The notes: generated from the sequence alone by a model not told the origin. A stretch of DNA of 64,000 bases from Limimaricola litoreus (GCF_024159025.1 NZ_JAMYXC010000210.1:1-64000); one strand, 5' to 3'; shown: positions 42,235 through 51,940, counted from the stretch's first letter. A program made the numbers and translations.

Positions 42235-43583
42235 CCGCTGATACATCCAAGCTGCCCGCGACCGGGCAACCCCGCAATGCCCCGGCCTACATGCCCGGCT
42301 TCGGCAACGACTTCGAGACCGAGGCGCTGCCCGGCGCGCTGCCGCAGGGCATGAACAGCCCGCAGAAGGTCAATTACGGGCTCTATGGCGAGCAGCTTTC
42401 GGGCACCGCCTTCACCGCGCCAAGCCATCAGAACGAGCGGACCTGGTGCTACCGGATCCGCCCGTCGGTCAAGCATTCCGGCCGCTACGCGAAGATCGAC
42501 GTGCCCTACTGGAAATCCGCGCCGAACATCGTGCCGGACGTCACCTCGCTGGGCCAGTATCGCTGGGACCCGGTGCCGCACTCGGACGAACCGCTGACCT
42601 GGATCACCGGCATGCGGACCATGACCACGGCGGGCGATGTGAACACCCAGACCGGCATGGCGAGCCATGTCTATCTCGTCACCGAAAGCATGACGGACGC
42701 CTATTTCTACTCCGCCGACAGCGAGCTTCTGGTCGTGCCGCAGGAGGGGCGGCTGCGGTTCTGCACCGAGCTCGGCGTCATCGATCTGGAGCCCAAGGAA
42801 ATCGCGGTCATTCCGCGCGGGCTGGTCTACCGGGTCGAGTTGCTGGAGGGACCGGCGCGCGGCTTCGTCTGCGAGAACTACGGCCAGAAGTTCGAACTGC
42901 CCGGCCGCGGCCCGATCGGTGCCAACTGCATGGCCAACCCGCGCGATTTCAAGGCGCCCGTGGCCGCTTTCGAGGATCGCGAGACGCCCTCCACCGTCAC
43001 CGTCAAGTGGTGCGGCCAATTCCATCGTTGCGAGATCGGGCACAGCCCGCTCGACGTGGTGGCCTGGCACGGCAACTACGCGCCGATGAAATACGACCTG
43101 CGCACCTACTGCCCGGTTGGCGCGATCTTGTTCGACCATCCCGACCCGTCGATCTTCACCGTGCTGACCGCGCCCTCGGGCGTCGAGGGCACGGCGAACA
43201 TCGATTTCGTGCTGTTCCGCGACCGCTGGATGGTGGCCGAGAACACCTTCCGCCCGCCGTGGTACCACAAGAACGTCATGTCCGAGCTGATGGGCAACAT
43301 CCACGGCGAATACGACGCCAAGCCGCAGGGCTTCGCGCCCGGCGGCATGAGCCTGCACAACATGATGCTGCCGCATGGTCCCGACCGCGAGGCCTTCGAA
43401 GGCGCCTCGAACGCCGATCTGGTACCGCACAAGCTCGAGGATACGATGTCCTTCATGTTCGAGACACGCTTTCCGCAGCATTTGACCGAGTTCGCTGCCC
43501 GAGAGGCACCGCTGCAAGACGATTACCTCGACTGCTGGACCTCGCTCGAAAAGAAGTTCGACGGCACTCCGGGCGAAAAATGA
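42231..43583 (+). CDS. hmgA: Homogentisate 1,2-dioxygenase
   Basis: A 450-residue enzyme that opens the ring of homogentisate to maleylacetoacetate with O2. The N-terminal [19 protein letters not shown] is diagnostic. The C-terminal Fe(II) ligands are visible: the His of PPWYHKN, the Glu of MSELMG, and a His of [19 protein letters not shown] precedes the ATG at 42231. It begins a three-gene homogentisate block and is translationally coupled to its neighbours (4-base overlaps on both sides). Confidence 0.96.
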   Translation: MTADTSKLPATGQPRNAPAYMPGFGNDFETEALPGALPQGMNSPQKVNYGLYGEQLSGTAFTAPSHQNERTWCYRIRPSVKHSGRYAKIDVPYWKSAPNIVPDVTSLGQYRWDPVPHSDEPLTWITGMRTMTTAGDVNTQTGMASHVYLVTESMTDAYFYSADSELLVVPQEGRLRFCTELGVIDLEPKEIAVIPRGLVYRVELLEGPARGFVCENYGQKFELPGRGPIGANCMANPRDFKAPVAAFEDRETPSTVTVKWCGQFHRCEIGHSPLDVVAWHGNYAPMKYDLRTYCPVGAILFDHPDPSIFTVLTAPSGVEGTANIDFVLFRDRWMVAENTFRPPWYHKNVMSELMGNIHGEYDAKPQGFAPGGMSLHNMMLPHGPDREAFEGASNADLVPHKLEDTMSFMFETRFPQHLTEFAAREAPLQDDYLDCWTSLEKKFDGTPGEK

Positions 43584-44209
43584 GGCTCTATTCCTACTGG
43601 CGCTCGACCACCTCCTACCGGGTGCGGATCGCGCTGCATCTCAAGGGGGTCGCTTTTGAGACGGCCCCCGTGAACCTCATGCGGGGCGAGCAGGCGGAGG
43701 CGGCCTATGCACGGCTCAACCCGTCGCAAGGGGTGCCCGCCCTGGTCCTCGACGACGGCACCGTGCTGACGCAATCGATAGCGATCCTCGATTGGCTGGA
43801 GGAAACCCATCCCACGCCGCCGCTCCTGCCCGCGGGCGCCCCCGCGCGCGCGCATACACGCGCCGCAGCGCTGGTCATCGCCACCGACATCCACCCGGTC
43901 AACAACCTGAGGGTCGTCGCCCGGCTCGGGCAATTGGGCCTCGATGCGGCGGTACGGACGGCGTGGATGAACGACTGGATGACACGAGGATTTCACGCCT
44001 TCGCGCGCATGATCATGGCCGATACGGCGTTCAGCTTCGGCGATGCGCCCACTCTCGCCGATGTCTGCCTTGTCCCACAACTCTACAACGCGCGCCGCTG
44101 GGGCTGCGACCTTGCCCCCTTCGCCCGGCTGACGGAGATCGAGGCACGCTGCCTCGCACTGCCGGGCTTTGCCGCGGCGCGGCCCGAGCTGCAACCCGAT
44201 GCGACCTGA
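43580..44209 (+). CDS. maiA: Maleylacetoacetate isomerase (zeta-class GST)
   Basis: A 209-residue zeta-class glutathione transferase that isomerises maleylacetoacetate to fumarylacetoacetate. [18 protein letters not shown] is the active-site segment, [20 protein letters not shown] binds glutathione, and [13 protein letters not shown] with [20 protein letters not shown] is typical of the family. It starts in the ATGA overlap with hmgA and is followed after 12 bases by the hydrolase gene. Confidence 0.94.
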   Translation: MRLYSYWRSTTSYRVRIALHLKGVAFETAPVNLMRGEQAEAAYARLNPSQGVPALVLDDGTVLTQSIAILDWLEETHPTPPLLPAGAPARAHTRAAALVIATDIHPVNNLRVVARLGQLGLDAAVRTAWMNDWMTRGFHAFARMIMADTAFSFGDAPTLADVCLVPQLYNARRWGCDLAPFARLTEIEARCLALPGFAAARPELQPDAT

Positions 44210-44221
44210 AGGAGACCCTGA

Positions 44222-45463
44222 ATGACCGACCTGATCCGATCCTGGATCGCGAGCGCCAATGATCCCGCTTGCGATTTTCCTCTCAACAACCTCCCCTACG
44301 GCGTCTTTTCGACCGCAGGCGGCGCGCCGCGTTGCGGCACCGCCATCGGCGACCGGATCCTCGATCTGCACGGGCTTGAGCAAGCGGGACTGCTGGAGTT
44401 CTCGAACCAGCTCCAGACCGGTCGCTGGAACGAGATCATGGCCATGGGGCGCGACACATGGGCCCGGCTGCGGCGCGAGCTGATGGAGATGCTGGAGGAG
44501 GGCGCCGAGGCGCAGGCGAAGATTGAGCCGCATCTGGTGCCCATGGCACAGGTGCAGCTGCACATGCCCTTTGCCGTCTCCGAATTCACCGATTTCTATG
44601 CCAGCCGGCACCATGCGCAGAATGTCGGCACGATGTTCCGCGGAGCCGAGAACGCGCTGCCGCCGAACTGGCTGCATATCCCGATCGGCTACAATGGCCG
44701 CGCCTCCTCGGTCGTGGTCTCGGGCACGCCGGTGCGGCGGCCGCATGGCCAGCTTAAGGGGCCCGATGAGGCGGTGCCGCGTTTCGGCCCTTCGCAACGT
44801 TTCGACATCGAGCTGGAGCTCGGCGCCATCGTCGGCCAACCCTCCGAGCGCCCGCTTTCGGTGGCCGAGGCCTTCGATAACATTTTCGGCTACGTGCTGC
44901 TGAACGACTGGTCGGCGCGCGACATCCAAGCTTGGGAATACCAGCCGCTCGGTCCCTTCCAGGCCAAGGCGACGGCGACGACGATCAGCCCCTGGATCGT
45001 CACCGCAGCCGCGCTGGAGCCGTTCCGCGTCGACACGCCCGACCGCGAGGTGCCGCTGCTCGACTATCTGAACGAACCGGGGCCGATGCTCTACGACATC
45101 GATCTCGAGGTCGGACTGGCGCCCGAGGGCCGCGACGAGACCGTCATCTGCCGCACCAACTACCGCGAAATGTATTACTCCGCGCCGCAGCAGCTTGCGC
45201 ATCATTCCAGCAGCGGTTGCCCGATGAGGGTGGGCGACCTGCTCGGTTCGGGTACTATTTCAGGGCCCGAGCGCGGCAATCGCGGATCGCTTCTGGAGCT
45301 GAGCTGGGGCGGAAAGGAGCCGGTCGAGATCGCGGGCGGCACCCGAACCTTCATCGAAGACGGCGACGTGCTGACGCTGCGCGGCCATGCCGAGGGGCAG
45401 GGGTACCGCGTGGGGTTCGGCGAATGCGTGGGGCAGGTTCTGAGCGATCGACGCGGCAGCTGA
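44222..45463 (+). CDS. fahA: Fumarylacetoacetase
   Basis: A 413-residue hydrolase that splits fumarylacetoacetate to fumarate and acetoacetate. The N-terminal SH3-like domain carries LPYGVFST; the catalytic domain has FTDFYASRHHAQNVGTMFRG (Asp metal ligand, catalytic His), FDIELELGAIVG (two Glu ligands) and LLNDWSARDIQAWEYQPLGP (Asp ligand, with the later K of FQAKATATT). It ends the operon and completes degradation of homogentisate. Confidence 0.95.
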   Translation: MTDLIRSWIASANDPACDFPLNNLPYGVFSTAGGAPRCGTAIGDRILDLHGLEQAGLLEFSNQLQTGRWNEIMAMGRDTWARLRRELMEMLEEGAEAQAKIEPHLVPMAQVQLHMPFAVSEFTDFYASRHHAQNVGTMFRGAENALPPNWLHIPIGYNGRASSVVVSGTPVRRPHGQLKGPDEAVPRFGPSQRFDIELELGAIVGQPSERPLSVAEAFDNIFGYVLLNDWSARDIQAWEYQPLGPFQAKATATTISPWIVTAAALEPFRVDTPDREVPLLDYLNEPGPMLYDIDLEVGLAPEGRDETVICRTNYREMYYSAPQQLAHHSSSGCPMRVGDLLGSGTISGPERGNRGSLLELSWGGKEPVEIAGGTRTFIEDGDVLTLRGHAEGQGYRVGFGECVGQVLSDRRGS

Positions 45464-45817
45464 ACCGCGAGGCTGCGTATCATCGGACAGGGCGCTTGCG
45501 GCCTTTTCTCCGGCATGTCGGCTTTTGACATTGCTGAAAGAAGGCCGTGGCGCCCGCCTGCGCGGGAGTGGAGCCTATCCTCGTCAGAGGTGAGGAGAGC
45601 CAAGGCCGAGGAGATCGAAAGGCGTCGCGTGCTGCCCCGCCGGACAGTCGCATGACCGAATTCCGAGCGCGTCAGATCTGCCGTCCGACCTCTGACCGGC
45701 CTGTCTCGTATCATCCGGCAAAGGGCATTCGTACATGCCGAACGCCGTGTTCCGGGCGCCCCGGATCGTATCGAGGGGCAAACGCATTACACTTGGGGAA
45801 ACTATCCCCGGGAGAAC
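45464..45817. other. Intergenic gap, 354 bases
   Basis: Between fahA and the fused dioxygenase-esterase gene. It contains GTCAGA-N14-TCTGAC (45671-45696), a perfect inverted repeat, and GGGGA/TCCCC just before the next gene. No small gene, clear promoter or T-rich terminator seen. Confidence 0.4.
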
Positions 45818-47365
45818 ATGATGACTTTGGGCATTCACCACGTCACGGCGATCACGCGCAACGTGCAGGCCAATGTCGACTTCTACGCGGGCTTCCTCGG
45901 TCTTCGGCTCGTCAAGCAAACGGGCGGCTTCGAGGATGCCGAGCAGTTGCACCTGTTCTACGGGGATGCCGCCGGCAGCCCGGGCTCGCTTGTGACCTTT
46001 CTCGTATGGGAAGAAGGCTCCGCCGGGCGTGTCGGTCATGGCCAGGTGGCCGAGATTGCCCTTGCCGTTCCGCGCGAGGCAATCGGCACCTGGCTCATGC
46101 GGGCCATCGACGCCGGTCTGCCAAGCGAGGGACCCGTTCGAGAGTTCGGTGAGCCGGTTCTGCGCCTGAAGGACCCCGACCGTATCATCGTGAAGCTCGT
46201 GGGCAGTGACATGAGGGCCGAGGCGCCGCTGACCGATCCGGCGGCACCGACTCGGCTGCGAGCGGTGAGCCTGCTGAGCGAAGCCCCCGATGTGACGGGC
46301 GGCTTCATCGCAGGCATGGGGTATCGACGCGGCGCGCGGGAAGGAAACATCCAGCGCTGGCTGTCGGATCGGGATGCCGTCGACATCCGGGACGCCGGCG
46401 GCTTCGTTCCGGGCATCCCGGGCACGGGTATCATCGATCATGTGGCGTTCCGCGCGGCGGACGCCGAGGCCCTGCGCCGGATGCGTGTCGCGCTCAAGAA
46501 TAGCGAGGACCTCACCACGGTCCACGACCGCAAGTATTTCCAGTCTCTTTACGTTCGCGAGCCCGCTGGAACACTTGTCGAATATGCCACCGATGGTCCG
46601 GGGATGACCGTGGACGAGGAGGCGGGGCACCTGGGAGAGACGTTGTTCGTCCCCTCCGATGACGCGGATCGCGCCGCGGATCTGCGCGTCATGCTTCCGC
46701 AATTCGCCCTGCCAGGCGCGGAAAGAATTGCCATGCGGGACCTGTCTTTCATCCACCGCTTTCACACGCCCGAGCGACCGAATGGCCACGTGATCCTGAC
46801 GCTGCACGGCACCGGCGGGAACGAGACCGACCTTTTCCCGCTCGCCGCGCGGCTCGACCCGGAGGCGACGCTTCTGGGCGTTCGCGGTCGCTCGACCGAG
46901 GAAGGCGTGACCCGCTTCTTTCGCAGGCGCGATATGGCCCGGTTCGACCAAGCGGACATCCAAGCCGAAGCCGAAGTGTTCAACGCCTTCATGCAGGACG
47001 CCGCAAGTGCCTATGGGCTTGATCCGGACAACATCACCGTGCTCGGATATTCGAATGGCGCCAACTTCGCCGCCGCGGTGGCGAGCATCTACCCCGGGTT
47101 GATCCGTCGCGCGATCCTGTTGCGACCGCTGATGCCGCTCGATGACTCTCCACAGGTCGACCTGTCCGGCCTTGAGCTGCTGACCATCGCCGGCGCCGAT
47201 GACCCTTATGGCCGCTTTGCGCAGCGTCTCAACGACTGGGCCCTGGACAGTGGCGCGCAGCTCGACGCGCAACGGATCGAGGGCGGTCACGGGCTGACGC
47301 GGGAGGACTTCGCCATCGCGCGGAACTGGCTGGACGAGGTTCGGAAGGGAAGGTGCAATGACTGA
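45818..47365 (+). CDS. Fusion of MhqO-like ring-cleaving dioxygenase and MhqD-like esterase
   Basis: A 515-residue protein. Residues 1 to about 305 form a VOC extradiol dioxygenase (ligands: His in LGIHHVTAI, His in IIDHVAFR, Glu in TLVEYATD). Residues about 315-515 form an alpha/beta hydrolase with LTLHGTGGNETDLF, nucleophile VLGYSNGANFAAA, acid AGADDPYGR and His EGGHGLTRED. The same two activities are separate adjacent genes at 30340-31938, so fusion implies they act in sequence: ring opening, then hydrolysis. The frame is uninterrupted across the join. Followed by a GNAT gene overlapping by 8 bases. Confidence 0.9.
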   Translation: MMTLGIHHVTAITRNVQANVDFYAGFLGLRLVKQTGGFEDAEQLHLFYGDAAGSPGSLVTFLVWEEGSAGRVGHGQVAEIALAVPREAIGTWLMRAIDAGLPSEGPVREFGEPVLRLKDPDRIIVKLVGSDMRAEAPLTDPAAPTRLRAVSLLSEAPDVTGGFIAGMGYRRGAREGNIQRWLSDRDAVDIRDAGGFVPGIPGTGIIDHVAFRAADAEALRRMRVALKNSEDLTTVHDRKYFQSLYVREPAGTLVEYATDGPGMTVDEEAGHLGETLFVPSDDADRAADLRVMLPQFALPGAERIAMRDLSFIHRFHTPERPNGHVILTLHGTGGNETDLFPLAARLDPEATLLGVRGRSTEEGVTRFFRRRDMARFDQADIQAEAEVFNAFMQDAASAYGLDPDNITVLGYSNGANFAAAVASIYPGLIRRAILLRPLMPLDDSPQVDLSGLELLTIAGADDPYGRFAQRLNDWALDSGAQLDAQRIEGGHGLTREDFAIARNWLDEVRKGRCND

Positions 47366-47684
47366 CATCCGCATTACCAGGAAGGTTCGCGATGCGCGTC
47401 ACGGCCGCTACGTGGCAAAGGTGGCCGGTCTGGAGGGTGAAGCCGAGCTGACCTTCACGCGTCGCTCCGACAAGGTCATCAGCGCCGATCACACCGGCGT
47501 GCCAGATGCCATGTCCGGGCGGGGCGTCGCCAAGGCGCTCTATGATTTCATGTTGGAAGACGCACGAGAACACGGGTTCCGCATCATTCCCGTCTGCCCC
47601 TTCGTGAAGAAACAGCTTGAACGCCAGCGCCGCGATCCGACCTCAGACGTGGAGCGCCTCTTCAAGACCGACACGACGACTTGA
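47358..47684 (+). CDS. GNAT-family N-acetyltransferase domain protein (COG2388 type), second copy
   Basis: A 108-residue homologue of the protein at 29812-30117, with HGRYVAKVAGLEGEAELTF, DHTGVPDAMSGRGVAKALYD (acetyl-CoA loop) and IIPVCPFVKKQLER. It overlaps the fused dioxygenase-esterase gene by 8 bases, so it is translationally coupled. Its conserved place after these enzymes in two loci suggests a linked function, perhaps acetylation of a breakdown product. Confidence 0.82.
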   Translation: MTDIRITRKVRDARHGRYVAKVAGLEGEAELTFTRRSDKVISADHTGVPDAMSGRGVAKALYDFMLEDAREHGFRIIPVCPFVKKQLERQRRDPTSDVERLFKTDTTT

Positions 47685-47826
47685 ACCCGGACAAGGGAGA
47701 GGGTCGCGGCGATCGCTGCAACGGCAGCCAAGTCGCCCATGAGCTCGCGCGCACAGCGATGTGACCTGCTCCCCTTGAGATCCCTCAGTCTGATGTAGAG
47801 TTTGCTCAATTGCGAAGGAGCAGACG

Positions 47827-48090
47827 ATGCGAAAGAGCCGCTTCACCGAGGCGCAGATCATCGGGATGATCAAGGAGCAGGAAGCCGGGATGCCGACTGC
47901 CGAAGTCTGTCGCCGTCATGGGCTCAGCCCGGCGACGTTCTACAAGCTGAAGGCCCGGTATGGCGGCATGGAAGTGTCCGATGCCGCGAAGCTGAAGGCG
48001 CTGACGGATGAGAATGCCAAGCTCAAACGCCTGTTGGCCGATACCATGCTGGACAACGTGGTTCTGAAAGACCTGCTGGGAAAGAACTGA
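47827..48090 (+). CDS. IS3-family transposase OrfA
   Basis: An 87-residue helix-turn-helix protein: [19 protein letters not shown], then [21 protein letters not shown] and a leucine-zipper-like end ([17 protein letters not shown]). This is a complete OrfA of the IS407 group, which binds the element ends. GAAGGAG lies before the ATG. Without a working OrfB it cannot transpose by itself. Confidence 0.9.
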   Translation: MRKSRFTEAQIIGMIKEQEAGMPTAEVCRRHGLSPATFYKLKARYGGMEVSDAAKLKALTDENAKLKRLLADTMLDNVVLKDLLGKN

Positions 48091-48092
48091 CG

Positions 48093-48606
48093 GTGAGCCA
48101 TCGTCCGCCATTGATGGAGTGGATGGCTCCCGCTCCCGGCATCGCAATGTGCCTGATCGCCGACACCAGCATCTCGGGCGCTCGTGTTGCCCGCGAGCTG
48201 GACGCGCTGGTGCGGATCTACGGGAAGCCCTCTTGCATCGTCAGCGACAACGGAACGGAGTTCACCAGCCGGGCCATTCTGAAATGGGCCGACCAGAACG
48301 CGGTCCCCTGGCACTACATTGACCCCGGAAAGCCGCAGCAGAATGCCTTCATCGAGTCATTCAACGGCAGTCTACGCGACGAGCTGTTGAACGAGGAGAT
48401 CTTCGACACCTTGGACGATGCCCGGCGAAAGCTGGCCCTCTAGCGCTACGACTACAACGCCGTCAGGCCGCACTCCTCGCTCGGAAACCAGACACCGCTC
48501 GAAGCGCGCCGGGCGCTTGAGCAATTTGAGGGCGCCGCGCCCGCCGCGCTTGCCCGAAACGACCAGTCCAACTACCAATCTCAAACCCGCAAACTCTCGT
48601 TATGAC
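48093..48606 (+). pseudogene. IS3-family transposase OrfB, deleted and nonsense-mutated
   Basis: Only the C-terminal part of the DDE integrase remains: [20 protein letters not shown], then [14 protein letters not shown] (second Asp), [17 protein letters not shown] (Glu). The region with the first Asp is deleted. A TAG at 48441 replaces the Trp usual after RRKLAL; the sequence continues as RYDYNAVRPHSSLGNQTPLE, and an extra base near 48540 then shifts the frame. Not functional. Confidence 0.88.
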
Positions 48607-48844
48607 CGAGGGACCGGCGGGGAGCAGGTCACCGGACATTGACGCTCTCGGGCCGGTCGGCATTAGCACAAGAAAGCTATGCCGCGGAGAGATCTTCGGC
48701 GACGTTCTACCGCAACCGGTCACGAGTTGCCGACCTGTCATCAGTTGCGATGTCATTTAATGGCGTGACCACCACATGCGTCAGGCGCCTGTTCTCTTCC
48801 TTGGACCACTTCAGCCGGTGGCTCCCGGACCGTGAGACCGTCGG

Positions 48845-51800
48845 TCAAAGTATGAAGTCGTCCTCGGTCAGACGGGAGAGCCCCCGGACGACAAAGGCGA
48901 AGTCGGCTCTGCCATCGCCGTCGACGTCGCCCGACACGATCATGTCCTTGCCTCTGCTGACCGCGCGCAACTCTCCCTTCGTGTCCGAAAAGCCGTCGTC
49001 GCCGATGTACTGGAAGGCCTGATTGCCGCCGCCTTCGCGGGCGTCGATCGCCTTCAGGCTGATCACATCGTTCTGCTGGCGGTGGAAGTCCGAGATGACG
49101 TCGCGGTCTTTGGTCGCGCTGTCCCTGATCGAGCGGAAGACGAAAATATCGCCGCCGCCGCCGCCGCGATAATAGTCCTGCCCTTTCCCCCCATCGAGCA
49201 GGTCGCCGCCGCCATGGCCGAACATCCTGTCGTCGCCATTGCCACCGCGGATCACGTCGGCGCCGCCGCTGCCCTTGCCAATGTCGTTGCCGCGGCCAAG
49301 CAGCAAGGTATCGTCGCCGGTGCCACCGATGGCGGTGTCGGCCCCGCTGCCGCCCCTGAGCGTATCGTCGCCAGCACCGCCTCTGAGGGTGTCGTTGCGC
49401 GAACCACCGATCATCTTGTCGGTGCCGCCGTTGCCCTTGAGGTCATCGGCCCCGCCGCCGCCCCGGATGATATCGTTTCCCGCACCACCGTTTATCTTGT
49501 CGGCACCGCCGTTCCCATTGAGGATGTCGCGGCCCACGCCACCCCTGACGATATCGTTGCCCGCGCCGCCGTTTATCTTGTCGTTGCCGCCGTTCCCCTG
49601 CAGGGTATCGCGGCCTGCACCGCCATTGATGATGTCGGTCTCGCTAGAGCCTCGGACCCTGTCGTTGCCGCCTCCTGCGTTGATCTTGCCGCCACTGGTC
49701 AGAACGATGACGTCGGCGCCGTTGGTGGCCATGGCGGCCACCCTGGCCGTCGCGGCGCTTTCCACGATTTCCGAGGTGCCCTGCCCATCGCGATAGCTCG
49801 CCCGGACGGATATGCCGGCCCCCACATCGGCGCTGCCGAGGGTGTAGCTCGTCCCCCTGGCCCCGCTGATCGCGGTGTCACCACGCAGCCATTGATAGGA
49901 CAGCGTGCCGAGACCGTCTTCGTCGGCCAAGCTGTGCTGCACGGTCAGGGTCGCGCCGACTTTCGCAGGGCCCGAGATCGCGACGTTGCCGGTCGGGGCG
50001 TCATTGACGTTCAGGATCGCCGCCGTCGGGCCGCTGTCGACGGCTTCGGGGCCTTTGGATCCGGCTGCGTCGAAGGTGACCCGGACCGTCAGTACGTGGC
50101 CGACATCGGCCTGGCCCGGGACATAGGTCTTGGCCGATGCGCCGGGAATGGTCTCACCATTGCGATACCATTGGTAGGCGAAGGTGCCCGCCGCGCTCGC
50201 AGGCAGGGTGGTTTTCGCCGACAACGTCCCGTCTTCGGCGGCGGTGCCGACGATCTCGACCTCGAAGGACGGGGCCTCGCGGAACTGTGGGCCGATCGCC
50301 TTGCCTGCCTCTGACTGGGCGTCGTCATTGTCGAAGATCGTGACCGTCGCGTCGAGCGTCGACAGCCCGTTGGAGAACAGGGCTCCGGTGGGTTCGGTGA
50401 AGCGCAGGGTGAACGTCTCGTCGCCTTCGATTGCGACATCACCATAGACCGAGATACCGACCTCGGCGCTGAGCAGGCCCTTTGCGATGGTCACGGTCCC
50501 TGCGGCGGGAAAGTAGTCCTCTCTGGCCGTGGCAGTGCCTTCGACGGTCGCGAAGCGGATGGTGATGTCGCTGGTCGCGGGCTGCGACAGCACCAGGAAG
50601 ACCGATGCACGGTCGGAACTGCCGTTGCCCTCGATGAGGCCGGTATCCACGGTCTCGATCTGTACCGTCGTGCTCTTGGGCGGCTTGGCGATGCCCCGCC
50701 CCGGCTCGCCGATCCCTGCCGGCCCGGAGATCGGCCCGCCATCATCGTCGAGGATCGTCGCAAAAGCCTGAAGCAATGGAGCATTGTTCTCGAAAACGGC
50801 ATTTCGGAGCGAGCTCAACACGACGGAGAACTGTTCGTCTCCCTCGATCTCCACGTCGCCATAGATACTCGTGGTGAGGCGCAGGCTTTCCTGACCCTCC
50901 CGGATGGTCAGAGTCCCACGCGACGGGAAGTAATCGCCCGATCCCTCGTCCGCTGAACCGCCAATGACCGTATATTGCATGGTGATGCTCGCCGGGGCAG
51001 GACGGTCGAGCGTGATGAGGAAATGGCCGGGATCGCTGCTGCTATTGCCTTCGATCACAGCGACGTCGTTTATCCGGACGGTCGGCAAGGTGTCGGATGC
51101 AGAGGGTGGCCCCTGAATTTGGGTGCTCTCATCGACCCGCCCCCCGACAAGGCTGCCACCCGCGTCGTCGTCATCGAGGATCGTCACCGTCGCGGAAAGT
51201 GCCTCGGCGCCACCCACGAAGACGGCGTTATTGATATCTGTCAGCACGACCTGGAAGTCTTCGTCCCCTTCGATCAGGGTGTCGCCGTAGACCGATAGGT
51301 TGAGCCTGATCGCCTGCTCGCCAGCCTTGATCGAAAAGGAACCCCGAGTGTCGAAGTAGTCCCCTGTGGTCGGTGCCGCATCCACGCTTTGCAAATGGAA
51401 TTGTCCACTGACGGCGGCTGTCGCGGGTCGGTCGAGCAAGATCAGAACGCTGGCCGGGTCCGAACTGCCCGCCCCCTCGATCAGTTTTACGCCCCGAATG
51501 TCGAGCGTGGGCAGGACCCCCGCTTCGGCCGTGGGCCCCATGATGCGCTCCGCAAGACCACCGGTCCCCGGCACCGGATCGAGAATGGCATCGTCGTCAT
51601 CGAGGATCGTCGCCGTCGCCGACAGCGCCGCGGCTCCATCCGCCAGCGTCGCGTTCTGGCGCGCCATCACCACAAGATCGAAGGTCTCGCTCCCTTCGAT
51701 AAGGGTATCCCCATAGACGGAAACGGAAATGTCCACGCTCGATGACCCCGCCGGGATCGTCGCCGTCCCGCGCGTGTCGAAATAGTCCCCCGTCGTTGGA

Positions 51801-51940
51801 GCGGCGGATTGACTGTGCAGGAAATATTCCACCGTGACAGGCGCAGTAGCCATCTCATCGAGAAACAGCGTGAAAACGGCCTTCTTCGAACTGCTATCAC
51901 CCTCGAGGATTGTCAGGTCCCGAACATCTACAACCGACAT
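48845..51940 (-). CDS. Secreted Calx-beta/RTX repeat protein (type I secretion substrate)
   Basis: A 1031-residue acidic protein without an N-terminal signal. Four Calx-beta repeats come first (about residues 5-115, 145-255, 280-395, 420-535), each with a YGDxxIEGxExF core and a TILDDDD-type end. Two Ig-like repeats follow (YQWYRNGETIPGA and YQWLRGDTAISGA, about 560-740). From about 750 to 945 there are many GGxGxDxLxG calcium-binding nonapeptides, then a C-terminal block of the type I secretion kind. Likely a surface or secreted adhesin. Start ATG 51940 has AGGAAA 4 bases upstream. No type I exporter is in the window. Confidence 0.85.
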   Translation of the reverse strand: MSVVDVRDLTILEGDSSSKKAVFTLFLDEMATAPVTVEYFLHSQSAAPTTGDYFDTRGTATIPAGSSSVDISVSVYGDTLIEGSETFDLVVMARQNATLADGAAALSATATILDDDDAILDPVPGTGGLAERIMGPTAEAGVLPTLDIRGVKLIEGAGSSDPASVLILLDRPATAAVSGQFHLQSVDAAPTTGDYFDTRGSFSIKAGEQAIRLNLSVYGDTLIEGDEDFQVVLTDINNAVFVGGAEALSATVTILDDDDAGGSLVGGRVDESTQIQGPPSASDTLPTVRINDVAVIEGNSSSDPGHFLITLDRPAPASITMQYTVIGGSADEGSGDYFPSRGTLTIREGQESLRLTTSIYGDVEIEGDEQFSVVLSSLRNAVFENNAPLLQAFATILDDDGGPISGPAGIGEPGRGIAKPPKSTTVQIETVDTGLIEGNGSSDRASVFLVLSQPATSDITIRFATVEGTATAREDYFPAAGTVTIAKGLLSAEVGISVYGDVAIEGDETFTLRFTEPTGALFSNGLSTLDATVTIFDNDDAQSEAGKAIGPQFREAPSFEVEIVGTAAEDGTLSAKTTLPASAAGTFAYQWYRNGETIPGASAKTYVPGQADVGHVLTVRVTFDAAGSKGPEAVDSGPTAAILNVNDAPTGNVAISGPAKVGATLTVQHSLADEDGLGTLSYQWLRGDTAISGARGTSYTLGSADVGAGISVRASYRDGQGTSEIVESAATARVAAMATNGADVIVLTSGGKINAGGGNDRVRGSSETDIINGGAGRDTLQGNGGNDKINGGAGNDIVRGGVGRDILNGNGGADKINGGAGNDIIRGGGGADDLKGNGGTDKMIGGSRNDTLRGGAGDDTLRGGSGADTAIGGTGDDTLLLGRGNDIGKGSGGADVIRGGNGDDRMFGHGGGDLLDGGKGQDYYRGGGGGDIFVFRSIRDSATKDRDVISDFHRQQNDVISLKAIDAREGGGNQAFQYIGDDGFSDTKGELRAVSRGKDMIVSGDVDGDGRADFAFVVRGLSRLTEDDFIL
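49150..49700. repeat. In-gene tandem repeats coding for RTX nonapeptides
   Basis: Imperfect 27-base units (9 codons, GGxGxDxLx) repeated throughout this part of the Calx-beta/RTX gene. They are coding repeats that form calcium-binding beta-rolls, and can expand or contract by recombination. Confidence 0.8.

Larger units (their letters stand above)
47762..48632 (+). mobile_element. Decayed IS3-family element (IS407-like)
   Basis: Terminal inverted repeats TGACCTGCTCCCC (47762-47774) and its complement (48620-48632) are perfect over 13 bases, with partial matches inward. The length of 871 bases is short for this group (about 1.2 kb), matching an internal deletion in orfB. The flanking 4 bases (GATG and CCGG) do not form a target duplication, so one side may have been rearranged. 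The following 212 bases (48633-48844) show no gene. Confidence 0.85.

Noticed and set aside
47758-48636. Target-site duplication around the IS3 remnant
   Set aside because: The 4-base flanks (GATG and CCGG) differ.
49150-49700. Regular short repeats that might look like a CRISPR array or minisatellite
   Set aside because: They are coding 27-base units of RTX nonapeptides in an uninterrupted gene; there are no uniform repeats with unique spacers.
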